A stretch of 64,000 nucleotides of DNA. Origin: Calothrix sp. HK-06. GTDB taxonomy: Bacteria > Cyanobacteriota > Cyanobacteriia > Cyanobacteriales > Nostocaceae. Location: the NCBI RefSeq assembly GCF_001904745.1, contig NZ_MRCD01000018.1:46261-110260 (forward strand), written 5' to 3'. The position numbers and the translations under genes are program-made. Under the pieces are notes generated by a model. The model did no database searches, was not told the DNA's origin, and saw only the letters and a list, made by a program, of their open reading frames with translations. Of this stretch, positions 44,804 to 53,994 are shown one piece after another; the stretch's first letter is position 1, and every line of letters begins with the position of its first letter.

Positions 44804-45343
44804 TTACTGTTGTACAGGATGATACACCTGCTGCGCTTCCTTCCACTCCCAACCAACCGGACGGGGGTCGCGGCTGCGGGTGTAGCTGATAAACTCCTTG
44901 GTGGTTAGGTTTTTCCGCTCCTTTAATAGAGTTTTTGCATCCAACCCTAGACGCTTTGCTAAGTTTTCATGGGTGAATGGTCCCAGTTCAAGGGTAGGTT
45001 GATGGTGTGGATTGTACGAACTAGAACGACGTTGGTTGTTACCTTTGGTGGTTGTAATGCCCGCGCGCGTAAGTTGTTCGAGTGATTTGGTAATCGCATC
45101 TAATTTGTTTGTAAATTGCGATTCGAGTTTATCTAGACGCTTGGTGAGCATCTCGACAGATTTACTCGAAGGCGCCAAGTCGATATCATCGCTGCTATCA
45201 AACTCGATAATTACATCCTCCAATGCTTGTAGTAGCGCTATTGTATGTCCTTCTCGGTGTAGCCTCGATAGCTCCCTAACTGCGGGTATTAATGCAGTGG
45301 GGACTCTAATCATTTCGCTTGGTGATGCTTTTTGGTTGTTCAT
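44804..45343 (-). CDS. Coiled-coil DNA-binding-like plasmid protein
   Basis: 179 residues. IRVPTALIPAVRELSRLHRE resembles a ribbon-helix-helix start, followed by a coiled-coil region (SVEMLTKRLDKLESQFTNKL) and a C-terminal helix-turn-helix-like part (FTHENLAKRLGLDAKTLLKE). It probably contacts plasmid DNA and is transcribed like the recombinase on the minus strand 200 bp away. The function is not known; possible copy-number or partition accessory. Confidence 0.75.
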   Translation of the reverse strand: MNNQKASPSEMIRVPTALIPAVRELSRLHREGHTIALLQALEDVIIEFDSSDDIDLAPSSKSVEMLTKRLDKLESQFTNKLDAITKSLEQLTRAGITTTKGNNQRRSSSYNPHHQPTLELGPFTHENLAKRLGLDAKTLLKERKNLTTKEFISYTRSRDPRPVGWEWKEAQQVYHPVQQ

Positions 45344-45760
45344 CTGATATCGGTTTTGATATCTACATGCTGATTTTAAGGGTTATTAGTGCCCCTATTA
45401 AATACATCTCCTCATAGAGGTAATTATAGTACATATATATGGTTAAATGTGTTGATGCTGTTTTAATGACACAGTTGCAACAGTTCCCTTAAGGCGCCTG
45501 TTTACTACCTCAAAAATTTGATTTTTTGAGATAGTAACTACAATGTAATCTACGCGATCACATTTTGTGCGCTGGTCCCAGGTTGGTGATGAAATTTAAA
45601 AGCTTTTGCGTGTAGTTAGCGAATTTCTCGGCGCCTAACTCAGCTTCTGATAAGGATAAAACTTAATTACCTAGTTTGGCGTGAAACGGAGATATATGTA
45701 ATTTCCTACATTCTGGGGAAGCGCGCTCGCACCTGCACAACAATATAACCAGAGGCGCCT
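45344..45760. other. Non-coding plasmid backbone stretch
   Basis: ACCTC/GAGGT inverted pair near 45410. Several GGCGCC sites. An open frame on the minus strand (45671-45886) overlaps repeats and is not called. Confidence 0.45.
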
Positions 45761-45769
45761 CCCTTTTTT

Positions 45770-45786
45770 GTAAACCATTGGTTTAC
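45770..45786. repeat. Palindrome GTAAACC-ATT-GGTTTAC, copy 1
   Basis: A 7-bp inverted repeat with a three-base centre. Identical at 45961-45977, with near-identical copies inside the gene at 46373 (46669-46685 and 46711-46727). Confidence 0.6.
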
Positions 45787-45840
45787 AAGTTGGCTGTATC
45801 TGTGATGCTCGGAAGTGCGCGCGTGGGCGCCTCCCTTTTT

Positions 45841-45951
45841 GGCGTTGCTGATTTGATGTATAAAGACTACTTTGCGCTACGTTCAAACCCTTGTAGAGAC
45901 GCGATTAATCGCGTCTCTACATTTGAATTCATACCTTGGTTCAGCAACGCC
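45841..45951. mobile_element. 111-bp MITE with GGCGTTGCTGA ends
   Basis: GGCGTTGCTGA (45841-45851) and TCAGCAACGCC (45941-45951) are perfect 11-bp inverted ends. Inside is the dispersed Nostoc-type palindrome GTAGAGACGCGATTAATCGC continuing to GTCTCTAC. The end sequence also occurs at 13002 and 16919. Confidence 0.7.
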
Positions 45952-45960
45952 CCCTTTTTT

Positions 45961-45977
45961 GTAAACCATTGGTTTAC
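45961..45977. repeat. Palindrome GTAAACC-ATT-GGTTTAC, copy 2
   Basis: Identical to 45770-45786, including the flanks TTTTTT before and AAGTTGGC after. It lies just behind the XRE gene. Confidence 0.6.
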
Positions 45978-45988
45978 AAGTTGGCGCC

Positions 45989-46219
45989 TTAGTCATCGAG
46001 TGACACTTTTAAATCTACGTTCAGAACTTCTTCAATTCTGCGTAAAGTCTCTATTGGCAAGGCTTTTGTGTCTTCTGCCTCTATTTTGTACCAGTTCATT
46101 GCGCTCATAGGTATCTGCCGACAGATTTCTGCTAGCGAACGTCTATCAGAAAGTCGGGCTTCTTTTATTTTTTTCCCTAGACCTGGAATGTCTAAATCTA
46201 CGACTTTCCTTACTTTCAT
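45989..46219 (-). CDS. XRE-family helix-turn-helix regulator
   Basis: 76 residues. IPGLGKKIKEARLSDRRSLA followed by EICRQIPMSAMNWYKIEAED is a complete Cro/C1-type helix-turn-helix. It has no other domain, as in small plasmid repressors or antitoxins. It is divergent from the gene at 46373 over a 150-bp region with repeated AGTTTATA motifs, which are its probable operators. Confidence 0.85.
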   Translation of the reverse strand: MKVRKVVDLDIPGLGKKIKEARLSDRRSLAEICRQIPMSAMNWYKIEAEDTKALPIETLRRIEEVLNVDLKVSLDD

Positions 46220-46239
46220 TGGCTTCTATCGCTACTTAT

Positions 46240-46330
46240 GTTCCCATTCTAACTATAAACTCACAGTTTACTTTTAGTCACCAACTTTCAATTTAAAGTT
46301 TATAAACTCTTAGTTTAGGGTTTATAATGA
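46240..46330. promoter_or_regulatory. Operator-like motif cluster between divergent genes
   Basis: Repeated motifs ACTATAAACTCACAGTTTA, AAAGTTTATAAACT and TTAGTTTAGGGTTTATAA form several direct and inverted AGTTTATA units. They lie between the XRE repressor and the gene at 46373, so autoregulation and control of the latter are likely. Confidence 0.55.
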
Positions 46331-46372
46331 AATGTGTTGAGGATGACACTTGTTTTCTGGGGGTCTGCGATT

Positions 46373-47278
46373 ATGGATTCAGCCGAAGCTTCTTCTGATG
46401 GTCAAGATTCCCTCTTTTGTGGTCAATACAGCGACGAGAATGAAAGCGTAAGGGAACTTTCTTATGATGAGTTGCGAGAGCGTGAATACCTTGAAAGGCA
46501 GATTGAAAAAGCACTTTATGAAGCTGGTCGCGCGCTGAGAACCATAAGAGACAGGCGCCTATACCGGAGTACTCATAAAACTTTCGAGGAGTATTGCCGC
46601 CAACGCTTCGGTTTTACTCGGATGACTGCTGCAAATAAAATAGCGGCTGCTGGTGTGATTGAAAATTTGTCAACCAATGGTTTACAAAATTCTGTTGGGG
46701 AATCTGGTTTGTCAACCAATGGTTTACAAAATTCTGGTCGTTATAGTTATGAAGTTCTGCCAACGAGTGAACGTCAAGTTCGTCCTCTGATTAATCTTGA
46801 AGCATCAGAACAACGCATATGTTGGGAGCAAGCTGTTGAAGCTGCTGGGGGGAAGGTGCCATCCGGGCGCCAAGTAAAAGATATTGTAGATAAAATTAGA
46901 GAGCGAACAAAGCTTCCAAATCCTTACCGTGTCGGGGAAATTGCGATTTTAATTCCTAGAGATAATCCTGAGTTACGAGGTTTAAGCGGATGCTGGGGCG
47001 CCATTATTCGGGCAGGTGAGTATTCTTGCACGATTGAAACTTGGGACAATGAATATACGGTAAAAATAGAACATTTGTCTTCTTTGGAACTGTCTGATGA
47101 TAACTGCGAGTTGATGCAGAAATTTCTGGGTCGGCTTAGGCGCCTGTACCAGCTACCAAATAAGGATGCTGTAATTGATAATTTACTATCGTTTTTTGGG
47201 AAGCAACCAAAACCGTATATATCTGAAGTTCAAGAAGAACTGCTTGCGACTCTAGAAAAGCGCTTTGGTGCAAGATGA
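46373..47278 (+). CDS. Plasmid DNA-binding/maintenance-like protein with inserted repeats
   Basis: 301 residues from MDSAEASSDGQDSLF; the upstream extension to 46334 has no ribosome binding site. LREREYLERQIEKALYEAGR, ALRTIRDRRLYRSTHKTFEE and YCRQRFGFTRMTAANKIAAA suggest a helix-turn-helix protein known from cyanobacterial plasmids. Residues about 100-127 consist of two 14-residue copies of LSTNGLQNS(V/G), encoded by a palindrome also present outside the gene. The C-terminal half (YRVGEIAILIPRDNPELRGL) may be a beta-barrel. It is downstream of the XRE operators. Its exact role is unknown; replication or partition are candidates. Confidence 0.75.
   Translation: MDSAEASSDGQDSLFCGQYSDENESVRELSYDELREREYLERQIEKALYEAGRALRTIRDRRLYRSTHKTFEEYCRQRFGFTRMTAANKIAAAGVIENLSTNGLQNSVGESGLSTNGLQNSGRYSYEVLPTSERQVRPLINLEASEQRICWEQAVEAAGGKVPSGRQVKDIVDKIRERTKLPNPYRVGEIAILIPRDNPELRGLSGCWGAIIRAGEYSCTIETWDNEYTVKIEHLSSLELSDDNCELMQKFLGRLRRLYQLPNKDAVIDNLLSFFGKQPKPYISEVQEELLATLEKRFGAR
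46669..46727. repeat. Two in-gene copies of the palindrome (42-bp direct repeat)
   Basis: GTCAACCAATGGTTTAC at 46669-46685 and 46711-46727 with 42-bp spacing, so the reading frame is preserved. They match the intergenic palindromes at 45770 and 45961. Confidence 0.6.
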
Positions 47279-47323
47279 ATGCGTCTTCTCTGGGGTAGGA
47301 TATGGAGTCCTTAGCAAAATCCC

Positions 47324-47603
47324 GACACGTGCCGATACCATAATTGACGCGAAATCGTGACACGTGCCGATACCATAATTGACGCGAAATCGTGACACGT
47401 GCCAATACGATAATTGACGCGAAATCGTGACACGTGCCAATACAATAATTGACGCGAAATTTTGACACGTGCCAACACCATAATTGACCCGAAATCCCGA
47501 CACGATAATTGACACGAAATTCCAAAACCCGCCGACACGATAATTGACGCGAAATTTCCACACCCGCCGACACGATAATTGACGCGAAATTTCCACACCC
47601 GCC
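47324..47603. repeat. Tandem array of eight 35-bp repeats
   Basis: Units start at 47324, 47359, 47394, 47429, 47464, 47499, 47534 and 47569, followed by a partial ninth. Consensus blocks are GACACGTGCCRAYACNATAA and TTGACGCGAAAT. The first five share GACACGTGCC; the last three begin GACACGATAATTGAC and end ACCCGCC. There is no variable spacer, so it is not CRISPR. The position behind a plasmid DNA-binding gene suggests a centromere or iterons. Confidence 0.75.
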
Positions 47604-47632
47604 GACACCATAGAATGGTGCGGCTAATTGAA

Positions 47633-47682
47633 CAAAGCCCACCTTCGTGGGCTAAAAAAAGTAGCCCACGAAGGTGGGCTTC
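47633..47682. terminator. Long hairpin, bidirectional terminator or dispersed palindrome
   Basis: AGCCCACCTTCGTGGGCTA and TAGCCCACGAAGGTGGGCT form an 18-19-bp perfect stem, each arm itself partly palindromic; the loop contains AAAAAA. It ends the array region. Confidence 0.6.
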
Positions 47683-47683
47683 G

Positions 47684-47815
47684 TAAGTAGTCGGACAGGA
47701 TTAATTACACAATGTCCGCAGCAAATAGAGCAAAGCGAAATAACGTAATCATAAGGGTTTGAGATTGCTTAACTTCGTTTGGAATAGCTGTAAATAATTT
47801 TGTCCACCTACTTAT
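47684..47815. mobile_element. MITE with IS630-type ends
   Basis: TAAGTAGTCGGACAGGATTA at 47684 and AATTTTGTCCACCTACTTAT at about 47796-47815 are imperfect inverted repeats. They match the left end at 5306 (TAAGTAACTGGACAAAATTA), so the element could be mobilised by an IS630-type transposase. The rest of 47816-48028 is non-coding. Confidence 0.55.
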
Positions 47816-48028
47816 CAATAGCCCCAGGCTTATAGCCTGTGGGCGTTATGTAGGATATACGAGAAAATTTGGCGCCACTCGTTGGGTTATGAGCATTGCC
47901 AAACAAGATACCCGTCTGTATGTCGTGGTACTTTTTTAGGGCATATGCCTAGATAAAATTTGTAATACAATGAAGAGCAATATCGATGATTTAATTAGCC
48001 TTACTCTAAATATGTATAAAATAATGCA

Positions 48029-50674
48029 ATGAATGTCCCTGTTTTCCAGGATTATCAATATCAATTTGGTGGCAGTCTTCCTGCATCGGCGCCTACCTAT
48101 GTTACACGTAAAGCTGATACGGACTTGTATGAGGCTTTGAAAGCTGGAGAGTTTTGTTTTATTCTTAACTCTCGACAGATGGGAAAATCTAGCTTGCGTG
48201 TCCGTACAATGCAGAGGTTACAAGATGAGGGAATTGCTTGTGTATCTATTGATTTGACAGGAATAGGGACATTAGGGCTAAGGGCTGAACAATGGTATGC
48301 GGGAATTGTTGATACTATTGCTGAAAGTTTAGATTTAGATGAGCAGTTTGATTTAGATGCATTATGGGAAGAAAATTCCCGATTCTCTGATGTGCAGATT
48401 TTTGGGAAATTTATTGATAAATTACTAAAATTAGTCTCCACGCAGATTGTTATTTTTATAGATGAAATTGATAGTACTCTCAGCTTAGATTTTCCGGTTG
48501 ATGATTTCTTTGCTCTAATTCGTGCTTTTTTTAATCAAAGAGTTGATAATCCTGAATATCAACGCATTACCTTTGTGCTTTTGGGTGTGGCTACTCCTTC
48601 GGAGTTAATTCAAGATAAAAAGCGCACTCCTTTTAATATTGGACAAGGAATTGAATTAACTGGATTTGAATTTGACGAAGCTTTACCTTTAGCAACTGGA
48701 TTTTCTGCCCAAACGAACAATCCTCAAGCGGTATTAAAAGCGATTTTAGACTGGACAGGAGGACAGCCATTTTTGACTCAGAAAATCTGTCAATTTGTCC
48801 GTCAAACTGAAACTGTAATTCTTGTTGGAGAAGAAGCTGATTTTGTCGAGAACTTAGTTAGAAGTCGCGTGATTGAGAATTGGGAATATCAAGATGAACC
48901 AGAACATTTTAGAACAATTCGGGACAGGATTTTAAGAAGAGATGAGCAGAAGGCTGCGTATTTATTAGATTTATATCAACAAGTGTGGCGCGCAGGAGAG
49001 ATTGATACTGATAATAGTACTGAACAAAGTGATTTACAGTTAGCGGGAATCGTTGTTAAAAAAGAGAGTAAGTTAAAGGTTTATAATCTAATTTATCAAA
49101 CCATTTTTGATAATATTTGGATTGAGAAAACTTTAGCCAGTTTGCGTCCTTATGCAGAGAATTTTCGTCAGTGGATATTAGCAGGAAAACAGGATGAGTC
49201 CAGGTTGTTGCGAGGAAATGCTTTAGCAGAAGCAGAAGCTTGGGCAAAGGATAAAAGTTTGGGTTTTCAAGATTTAGAGTTTTTAGCAGCTAGTCATAAA
49301 CGGGAGCGAGAAGAGGAATTAGCAGAAACAGAAAGACTGGCAGAATTAGAACGGGAAAGGAAAGAAAAGGAAGCTGCGGAAAAGGCTAGATTAATTGAAG
49401 CGGAAGCTAAACAAGAAGCTGAAAGGCAACTAGCGACTGCTAAAAAAAGAATGACTGTTGGAACAGTAGTTTTATTTATTACTTTAGGTCTTGCCAGCTT
49501 ATCAGGAATAATCGCATTTATGGCGGCTCAAAATGTTGCTAAAATGCAACAGAATATTGCTAAAGTCAAAGAATTATCAGAGGTAGCGTCTAATCTTCAA
49601 CAAATAAACCGAGTAAATGAAGCCAATCAATCTTTGAATATTGCGGGGTTAGTTTTGCAAGAAAAGATTAAAAATCAAGAATTAAAAGAGGCTTTATTAG
49701 ATAGTTCTCTGGTTTTAGGCTATGAATATTTGGCTGATAAAAAAAACGATAAACAGATAAAAAATCAAGAAGTAAAATATAAAAAAGCTAAAGAAAATTT
49801 TAACAATAGTTTGAAAAATTTTAATTTATCAAAATTAGAAAATCAGCTTGATAACAACAATTATAGCGATTTAGCTACTTTAGTCTATATTTATTATGTT
49901 AAAGGCAAATTACAAGAAAACTCAGATAAGGCTTTGGCTAAAGCTGATTATAGGAAGGCATTAGAGAAATATAAGCGTCTAGAAGCTCAGTTTAAATCTC
50001 CCCTTGAATTATTTACTTTAGACCTAAATATCCTCTATAATGGTAATGCTGATATTGTTGCTGCGCTTTATCGTCAACTAAAAAAATTAGATGGTTCAAA
50101 TACAGTGTATGCTCAATCTTTAAAGGAACATTTGTTAAATGAATTAGATTATTTGATGCGGGAAAAAAGATGGAGAGAAGCAGATGCCAAAAATTGGCAG
50201 TTTATTCTTACTTCAGCCGAGAAAGAAAGCCATGGCGATCCAAATGGATTAGGTGACTATATCAACAACAAAAACTTCTGTGGGGATTTGAAACAACTAG
50301 ATAAGCTTTGGGTAAATAATTCTCAAGGGTATTTTGGTTACAGTGTCCAGAAAAAAATATATTTAGCTAGTAGCAATTCTTTAGATTTTTACTGGAAGAA
50401 TCAACAATGGAGAAACTGGAACAAGAAAGGGTTTAATAAATTTCTAGAAAGCGTGGGATGGGAAAAAGAGGAGAAGATAATAAGAATCAGAATGCCCATT
50501 GTTGAAGAAAAAAATGGAAGATTTAAGATAGTAGAAAAAAGGGAGGAACTCCTACTGGACGGGTATAAAAAGGGTGAACTCCCACTTCCCGGGTATGATG
50601 GGTACCCGGAGGACGAGGCGGGCGAGAGGTGGCGGTATTGGGGCTATAGCTGGCTAAAGACTTGCAGATTGTAG
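48029..50674 (+). CDS. AAA-like ATPase with a membrane helix and GUN4 domain
   Basis: 881 residues. AAA-like (AAA_35-type) domain at about 10-330: [20 protein letters not shown] (P-loop Lys53) and [14 protein letters not shown] (Walker B 142-150), then [16 protein letters not shown]. Coiled coil at about 425-470 (rich in Glu, Ala, Lys), one membrane helix at about 475-500, a helical region with repeats, and a C-terminal GUN4-like domain at about 705-820 ([18 protein letters not shown] and [20 protein letters not shown]). GUN4 binds porphyrins in chlorophyll synthesis; fused to STAND-like ATPases it may sense tetrapyrroles. The next CHAT gene contains the same kind of AAA domain, so both may cooperate. 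Confidence 0.85.
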   Translation: MNVPVFQDYQYQFGGSLPASAPTYVTRKADTDLYEALKAGEFCFILNSRQMGKSSLRVRTMQRLQDEGIACVSIDLTGIGTLGLRAEQWYAGIVDTIAESLDLDEQFDLDALWEENSRFSDVQIFGKFIDKLLKLVSTQIVIFIDEIDSTLSLDFPVDDFFALIRAFFNQRVDNPEYQRITFVLLGVATPSELIQDKKRTPFNIGQGIELTGFEFDEALPLATGFSAQTNNPQAVLKAILDWTGGQPFLTQKICQFVRQTETVILVGEEADFVENLVRSRVIENWEYQDEPEHFRTIRDRILRRDEQKAAYLLDLYQQVWRAGEIDTDNSTEQSDLQLAGIVVKKESKLKVYNLIYQTIFDNIWIEKTLASLRPYAENFRQWILAGKQDESRLLRGNALAEAEAWAKDKSLGFQDLEFLAASHKREREEELAETERLAELERERKEKEAAEKARLIEAEAKQEAERQLATAKKRMTVGTVVLFITLGLASLSGIIAFMAAQNVAKMQQNIAKVKELSEVASNLQQINRVNEANQSLNIAGLVLQEKIKNQELKEALLDSSLVLGYEYLADKKNDKQIKNQEVKYKKAKENFNNSLKNFNLSKLENQLDNNNYSDLATLVYIYYVKGKLQENSDKALAKADYRKALEKYKRLEAQFKSPLELFTLDLNILYNGNADIVAALYRQLKKLDGSNTVYAQSLKEHLLNELDYLMREKRWREADAKNWQFILTSAEKESHGDPNGLGDYINNKNFCGDLKQLDKLWVNNSQGYFGYSVQKKIYLASSNSLDFYWKNQQWRNWNKKGFNKFLESVGWEKEEKIIRIRMPIVEEKNGRFKIVEKREELLLDGYKKGELPLPGYDGYPEDEAGERWRYWGYSWLKTCRL

Positions 50675-50816
50675 CATATAAGGTTTTCAGAAATTCCATA
50701 CCTGGCACAACCAACCCCGCAACAGCCTATCCCTCTTCTGTCACTCTCCGAAAAGTTTTCTCATTCCTGAATTCTAGAGTCCTTATGCAGTAAGCGATAG
50801 CAGGGTTTTTTCTTCA

Positions 50817-50999
50817 TAAAAATTTATGAAAGGGTAAATCGTCCGGTTGTGCTGGCTCAATCAGGTAATGGAGGTGATTAGACATAATGCATAGGGCATA
50901 AAGCTTAAAATTGAACTTATTCAATGCCTTTTTGAGAGTATAGAGAAACACCTGACGGCATTCGTGACGAGTTAAGTTAAATTCACGGTTATAGAGCGC
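50817..50999 (-). pseudogene. Remnant of a REP-associated (Y1/HUH) transposase
   Basis: ALYNREFNLTRHECRQVFLY continuing into FNFKLYALCIMSNHLHYLIE with the HUH pair His-Leu-His. It is typical of RAYT/IS200-like transposases. No start and no Tyr region remain. Confidence 0.7.
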
Positions 51000-51095
51000 G
51001 CGTTGTAACGTGATAGCAGTATTCTAGCTGAAAGTCGTATTTTACTAGTAACATAAAAATATTAGAATAGCAGTATTTAATTAACGAGCGTGCGT

Positions 51096-52721
51096 ATGAA
51101 CCGCCAAAAGATTTTAATTCTAACTGCGAATCCTACCAATACCCAATCATTGCGTTTAAGTGAGGAAGTGCGAGAAATTAAAAGTGCTTGGGAACGCTCA
51201 TTGAAACGAGAAGAATTTGAAATTATAGTTGAAGAAGCTGTACGTCCCAAAGAATTACGCCGTGCTTTGTTAACTCATAAACCCCAAATACTTCATTTCT
51301 CTGGGCATGGTGCAGGTACACAGGGATTAGCTTTAATGGGCGATTCAGGGGACGCTGTGTTAGTTACACCTGATGCACTATCGCGTTTTTTTAAAGCTTT
51401 AAAAGAGATTTTTACTATTGAAACTGTTTTACTCAATGCTTGTTATTCAGAAGTTCAAGCTGAAGGCATTTATCCATACATTAATTATATTATTGGCATG
51501 AATAAAGCAATAGGAGACAAAGCTGCTACACAATTTTCTATTGGCTTTTACGATACGCTTTTTAATGGAGAGTCTATTGAAAATGCCTTTGCTTTGGGTT
51601 GCAATGCCATAGAATTAGAAAACATTCCCGAATATTTAACACCTATTTTTCGGAAGAATAGCCTAATTTCAACCCCTAACACTCCACAGTCTCAAAGCGA
51701 ATGCAAGGTTATTTTTGATAATATTGATGGTCAAGTTCCCCTTAATTCTCCCTTTTATGTTGAGCGTCCAGAGGTAGAAATTAAATGTTATGAATCTATC
51801 ATCCAACCAGGTGCCTTAATTCGTATCAAAGCTCCACGCAAGATGGGTAAGACTTCCTTAATGAGTCGCATCCTCCACCATGCTAAACAAAAAGGCTATT
51901 CTACAGCTTTTTTGAATTTGTGGAGTAAAGAAAATCTTACAGACCTCAATACTTTTTTACAGGGATTTTGTGCTATTCTAAGTGAAGAATTAGGACTAGA
52001 AGAACAAATAGATAAATATTGGAGTAAACGTTTAAGCAGTCAAATAAACTGTACTAATTATTTTAAAAAATATTTATTAAAATCTATTGAAAATCCTTTA
52101 GTATTAGGGTTAGATGATATTGACCAAATTTTTCCTTATACTGAGATTGCCCAAGAATTCTTTGCTTTACTCCGAGCTTGGCATGAAAACGGTAAAAATG
52201 AAGAGATTTGGCAAAAATTACGCTTGGTAATCGCTCATTCTCAAGAAGTCTATGTCTCGCTAAAAGTGAATCAATCCCCTTTTAATGTAGGTTTATCTAT
52301 TGAAATGGGAGAATTTAACGCGAAACAAATACAAAAATTAATCCAACGACATGGGTTAAATTGGTCAGAAGCAGAAATCGAACAATTAAAGGAAATGATT
52401 GATGGTCATCCTTATTTATTAAGAACTGCTCTTTATCAAATTGCTAAGGGTAATTTAACTCTAGAACAATTTCTGAAAGCGGCGCCGACTGACGAAGGAT
52501 TATTTGGCGATTTTTTATACCACTATCTTTTACTTCTGGAAGAAGATGAGTTGTTGAAAACAGCGATGCAAGAAGTAATTAAGAGTGATATTCCTGTTAA
52601 ATTAGATTCAGTACAAGCCTTTAAATTACGCAGTATGGGACTAATTGAACCATTAGGCAATAAAGTGCAATGCCTTTGTAATTTATATCGCCTTTATTTT
52701 CAAGAACGCTTATCTGAATGA
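51096..52721 (+). CDS. CHAT protease - AAA-like NTPase fusion
   Basis: 541 residues from MNRQKILILTANPTNTQSLR. CHAT domain at 1-190 with His71 in HFSGHG and Cys116 in LLNACYS. AAA-like domain from about 215: FYVERPEVEIKCYESIIQPG, P-loop IKAPRKMGKTSLMSRIL (251-254) and VLGLDDIDQIF (Walker B), then INGHPY-type sensor region as DGHPYLLRTALYQIAKGN. A protease whose activity is probably gated by NTP-driven oligomerisation. The CHAT part resembles that at 2908, the AAA part that at 48029. An upstream GTG at 51090 is an alternative start. Confidence 0.88.
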   Translation: MNRQKILILTANPTNTQSLRLSEEVREIKSAWERSLKREEFEIIVEEAVRPKELRRALLTHKPQILHFSGHGAGTQGLALMGDSGDAVLVTPDALSRFFKALKEIFTIETVLLNACYSEVQAEGIYPYINYIIGMNKAIGDKAATQFSIGFYDTLFNGESIENAFALGCNAIELENIPEYLTPIFRKNSLISTPNTPQSQSECKVIFDNIDGQVPLNSPFYVERPEVEIKCYESIIQPGALIRIKAPRKMGKTSLMSRILHHAKQKGYSTAFLNLWSKENLTDLNTFLQGFCAILSEELGLEEQIDKYWSKRLSSQINCTNYFKKYLLKSIENPLVLGLDDIDQIFPYTEIAQEFFALLRAWHENGKNEEIWQKLRLVIAHSQEVYVSLKVNQSPFNVGLSIEMGEFNAKQIQKLIQRHGLNWSEAEIEQLKEMIDGHPYLLRTALYQIAKGNLTLEQFLKAAPTDEGLFGDFLYHYLLLLEEDELLKTAMQEVIKSDIPVKLDSVQAFKLRSMGLIEPLGNKVQCLCNLYRLYFQERLSE

Positions 52722-53100
52722 TTAGAGCATGTTTGAAAAGTATCAGTATTAACTAGAAACCTAACCAAAACCCGCGCGTCCTATAGACCCCATGCAAAAA
52801 CTGAGCGGCGGAAACGGCTGTGATTTAAACAAGAAAGTGGGCACCGTGTCCAATTTCTTTGGACAAAAAGATACATAACGAAAATTTAGTAGTATTCAAC
52901 ACAATACCACATCTCGGCTCCCCACCATGAGGCATCAAGGCAACCACGTTACTAAGTTCTGAAATTTCTCTACTTAAACTGGGAATACTAAACCTATAAC
53001 TGAGGAACGAAAAAAATAATACATGGATTCCTAAGAGGTTCTGCGGACGCAAGCCGACGGAATGGCAGGATTTTGATACTATTTATACAAGGAGCTAAAA
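52722..53100. other. Non-coding stretch with a MITE-like end
   Basis: GCATGTTTGAAAAGTATCAG at about 52728 resembles the ends of the element at 8538-8705. An open frame on the minus strand (52825-53052) has no family features. The ribosome binding site AAGGAG precedes the next gene. Confidence 0.45.
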
Positions 53101-53604
53101 ATGAATTTATCTAGTTTGAAATGGGTGAAGGTAGTTACTCCTCCCAGCGACTATCAGTCTCGGTGGGCATATTCTCCCAAAGAAATTGAAGAAATAGGAA
53201 AAGAAAACCCAATTATTAATTCTCTTCATGGACTGACTATTTTCCCTCTAGGTTTCAAAAGCGAAAAGGCTTCTTACCCAGATGCTGGTGATTTGATGCT
53301 ACTAACTCAACATGCCAAGATTACCCATATTGTTGAGATTGTAGACTCGGAACCCTATAAGAAAGGCTCTCATGAAAAAGGCTTATGGTTTCATCGTTAT
53401 GTCAAGATTGTTTGGTGGAAACCAGAGAAGAATTGGGAAGAATTGCCCCATCGAGAGAAAATTCTTGAGTTTGACATTTCTGTTCGCGATGGAAATCCTT
53501 ATCAGCTAACTTCCTTTAATTCTTTTATCAAAAAGTGGGGAGATGGTGATAACAGCCTAGAAGCTTTCAAAAAACACTTGGTGTCTAAACTTGTTGACCT
53601 CTAA
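53101..53604 (+). CDS. Hypothetical cytosolic protein
   Basis: 167 residues, strong ribosome binding site AAGGAGC seven bases ahead. Aromatic and charged: DLMLLTQHAKITHIVEIVDS, then GLWFHRYVKIVWWKPEKNWE. The pattern of beta strands with Trp residues is vaguely like EVE/PUA folds that bind modified nucleotides, but no diagnostic motif is seen. It has no signal or membrane segment. It is downstream of the CHAT-AAA gene on the same strand, 380 bp away. Confidence 0.75.
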   Translation: MNLSSLKWVKVVTPPSDYQSRWAYSPKEIEEIGKENPIINSLHGLTIFPLGFKSEKASYPDAGDLMLLTQHAKITHIVEIVDSEPYKKGSHEKGLWFHRYVKIVWWKPEKNWEELPHREKILEFDISVRDGNPYQLTSFNSFIKKWGDGDNSLEAFKKHLVSKLVDL

Positions 53605-53654
53605 AGTTAGTTGTTTTATTAACCCGGCAAACGTAGGATTAGAACTAGCGTTCG

Positions 53655-53870
53655 CTACATTTTCATGACAACTTTACCATGTTTCTCTTGTGTTGGAATA
53701 GGTCTTACCCAAACGTAATACTCTTTAGCCAGCCACTCATGGGTACGGGGGAGAATTGTGAAATTGATTCTCTTCTTACCTGGTCTTGAGAGGGGTTCTA
53801 ATTCTAAATTCTTCTGGGAGTTAGGGTGCTTACCTCTCCCGCTATCCTTACCAAACATGACTTTTTCCAT
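53655..53870 (-). CDS. Small basic protein, possible ribbon-helix-helix
   Basis: 71 residues: MEKVMFGKDSGRGKHPNSQK, then SRPGKKRINFTILPRTHEWL. The latter could be a ribbon-helix-helix strand-helix unit as in plasmid antitoxins. It is convergent with the gene at 53101. The start region overlaps a 14-bp inverted repeat (53866-53879), a possible autoregulatory operator. Confidence 0.5.
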   Translation of the reverse strand: MEKVMFGKDSGRGKHPNSQKNLELEPLSRPGKKRINFTILPRTHEWLAKEYYVWVRPIPTQEKHGKVVMKM

Positions 53871-53994
53871 CTATACACACTATACTACCCTAAATAATCC
53901 ATTGAATGTAGGGGCATACTTTTACATTTCTTCATGGACTAAAATTATATCTCTTGATAGCTAATTAGTTGTGTTTTAATGTGTATAGATGGAA
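53866..53994. repeat. 14-bp perfect inverted repeat, 101 bp apart
   Basis: TTCCATCTATACAC (53866-53879) and GTGTATAGATGGAA (53981-53994). It starts at the beginning of the small minus-strand gene. It could be operator sites or the ends of a tiny element. The rest of 53995-54271 is without features. Confidence 0.5.

Noticed and set aside
44650..44889. 79-codon plus-strand frame between recombinase and coiled-coil gene
   Set aside because: Its 3' part is antisense to the coiled-coil gene, and it lacks a ribosome binding site and family features.
45671..45886. 71-codon minus-strand frame
   Set aside because: It crosses the palindromes and the start of the MITE, and no homologous pattern is seen.
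47324..47603. Possible CRISPR array
   Set aside because: Units follow each other directly at 35 bp with no unique spacers, and no cas gene is in the window.
47136..47642. Three overlapping minus-strand frames with repeated FRVNY and FASII segments
   Set aside because: They arise from translating the 35-bp tandem array. 35 is not a multiple of three, so the repeats read through all frames without meaning.
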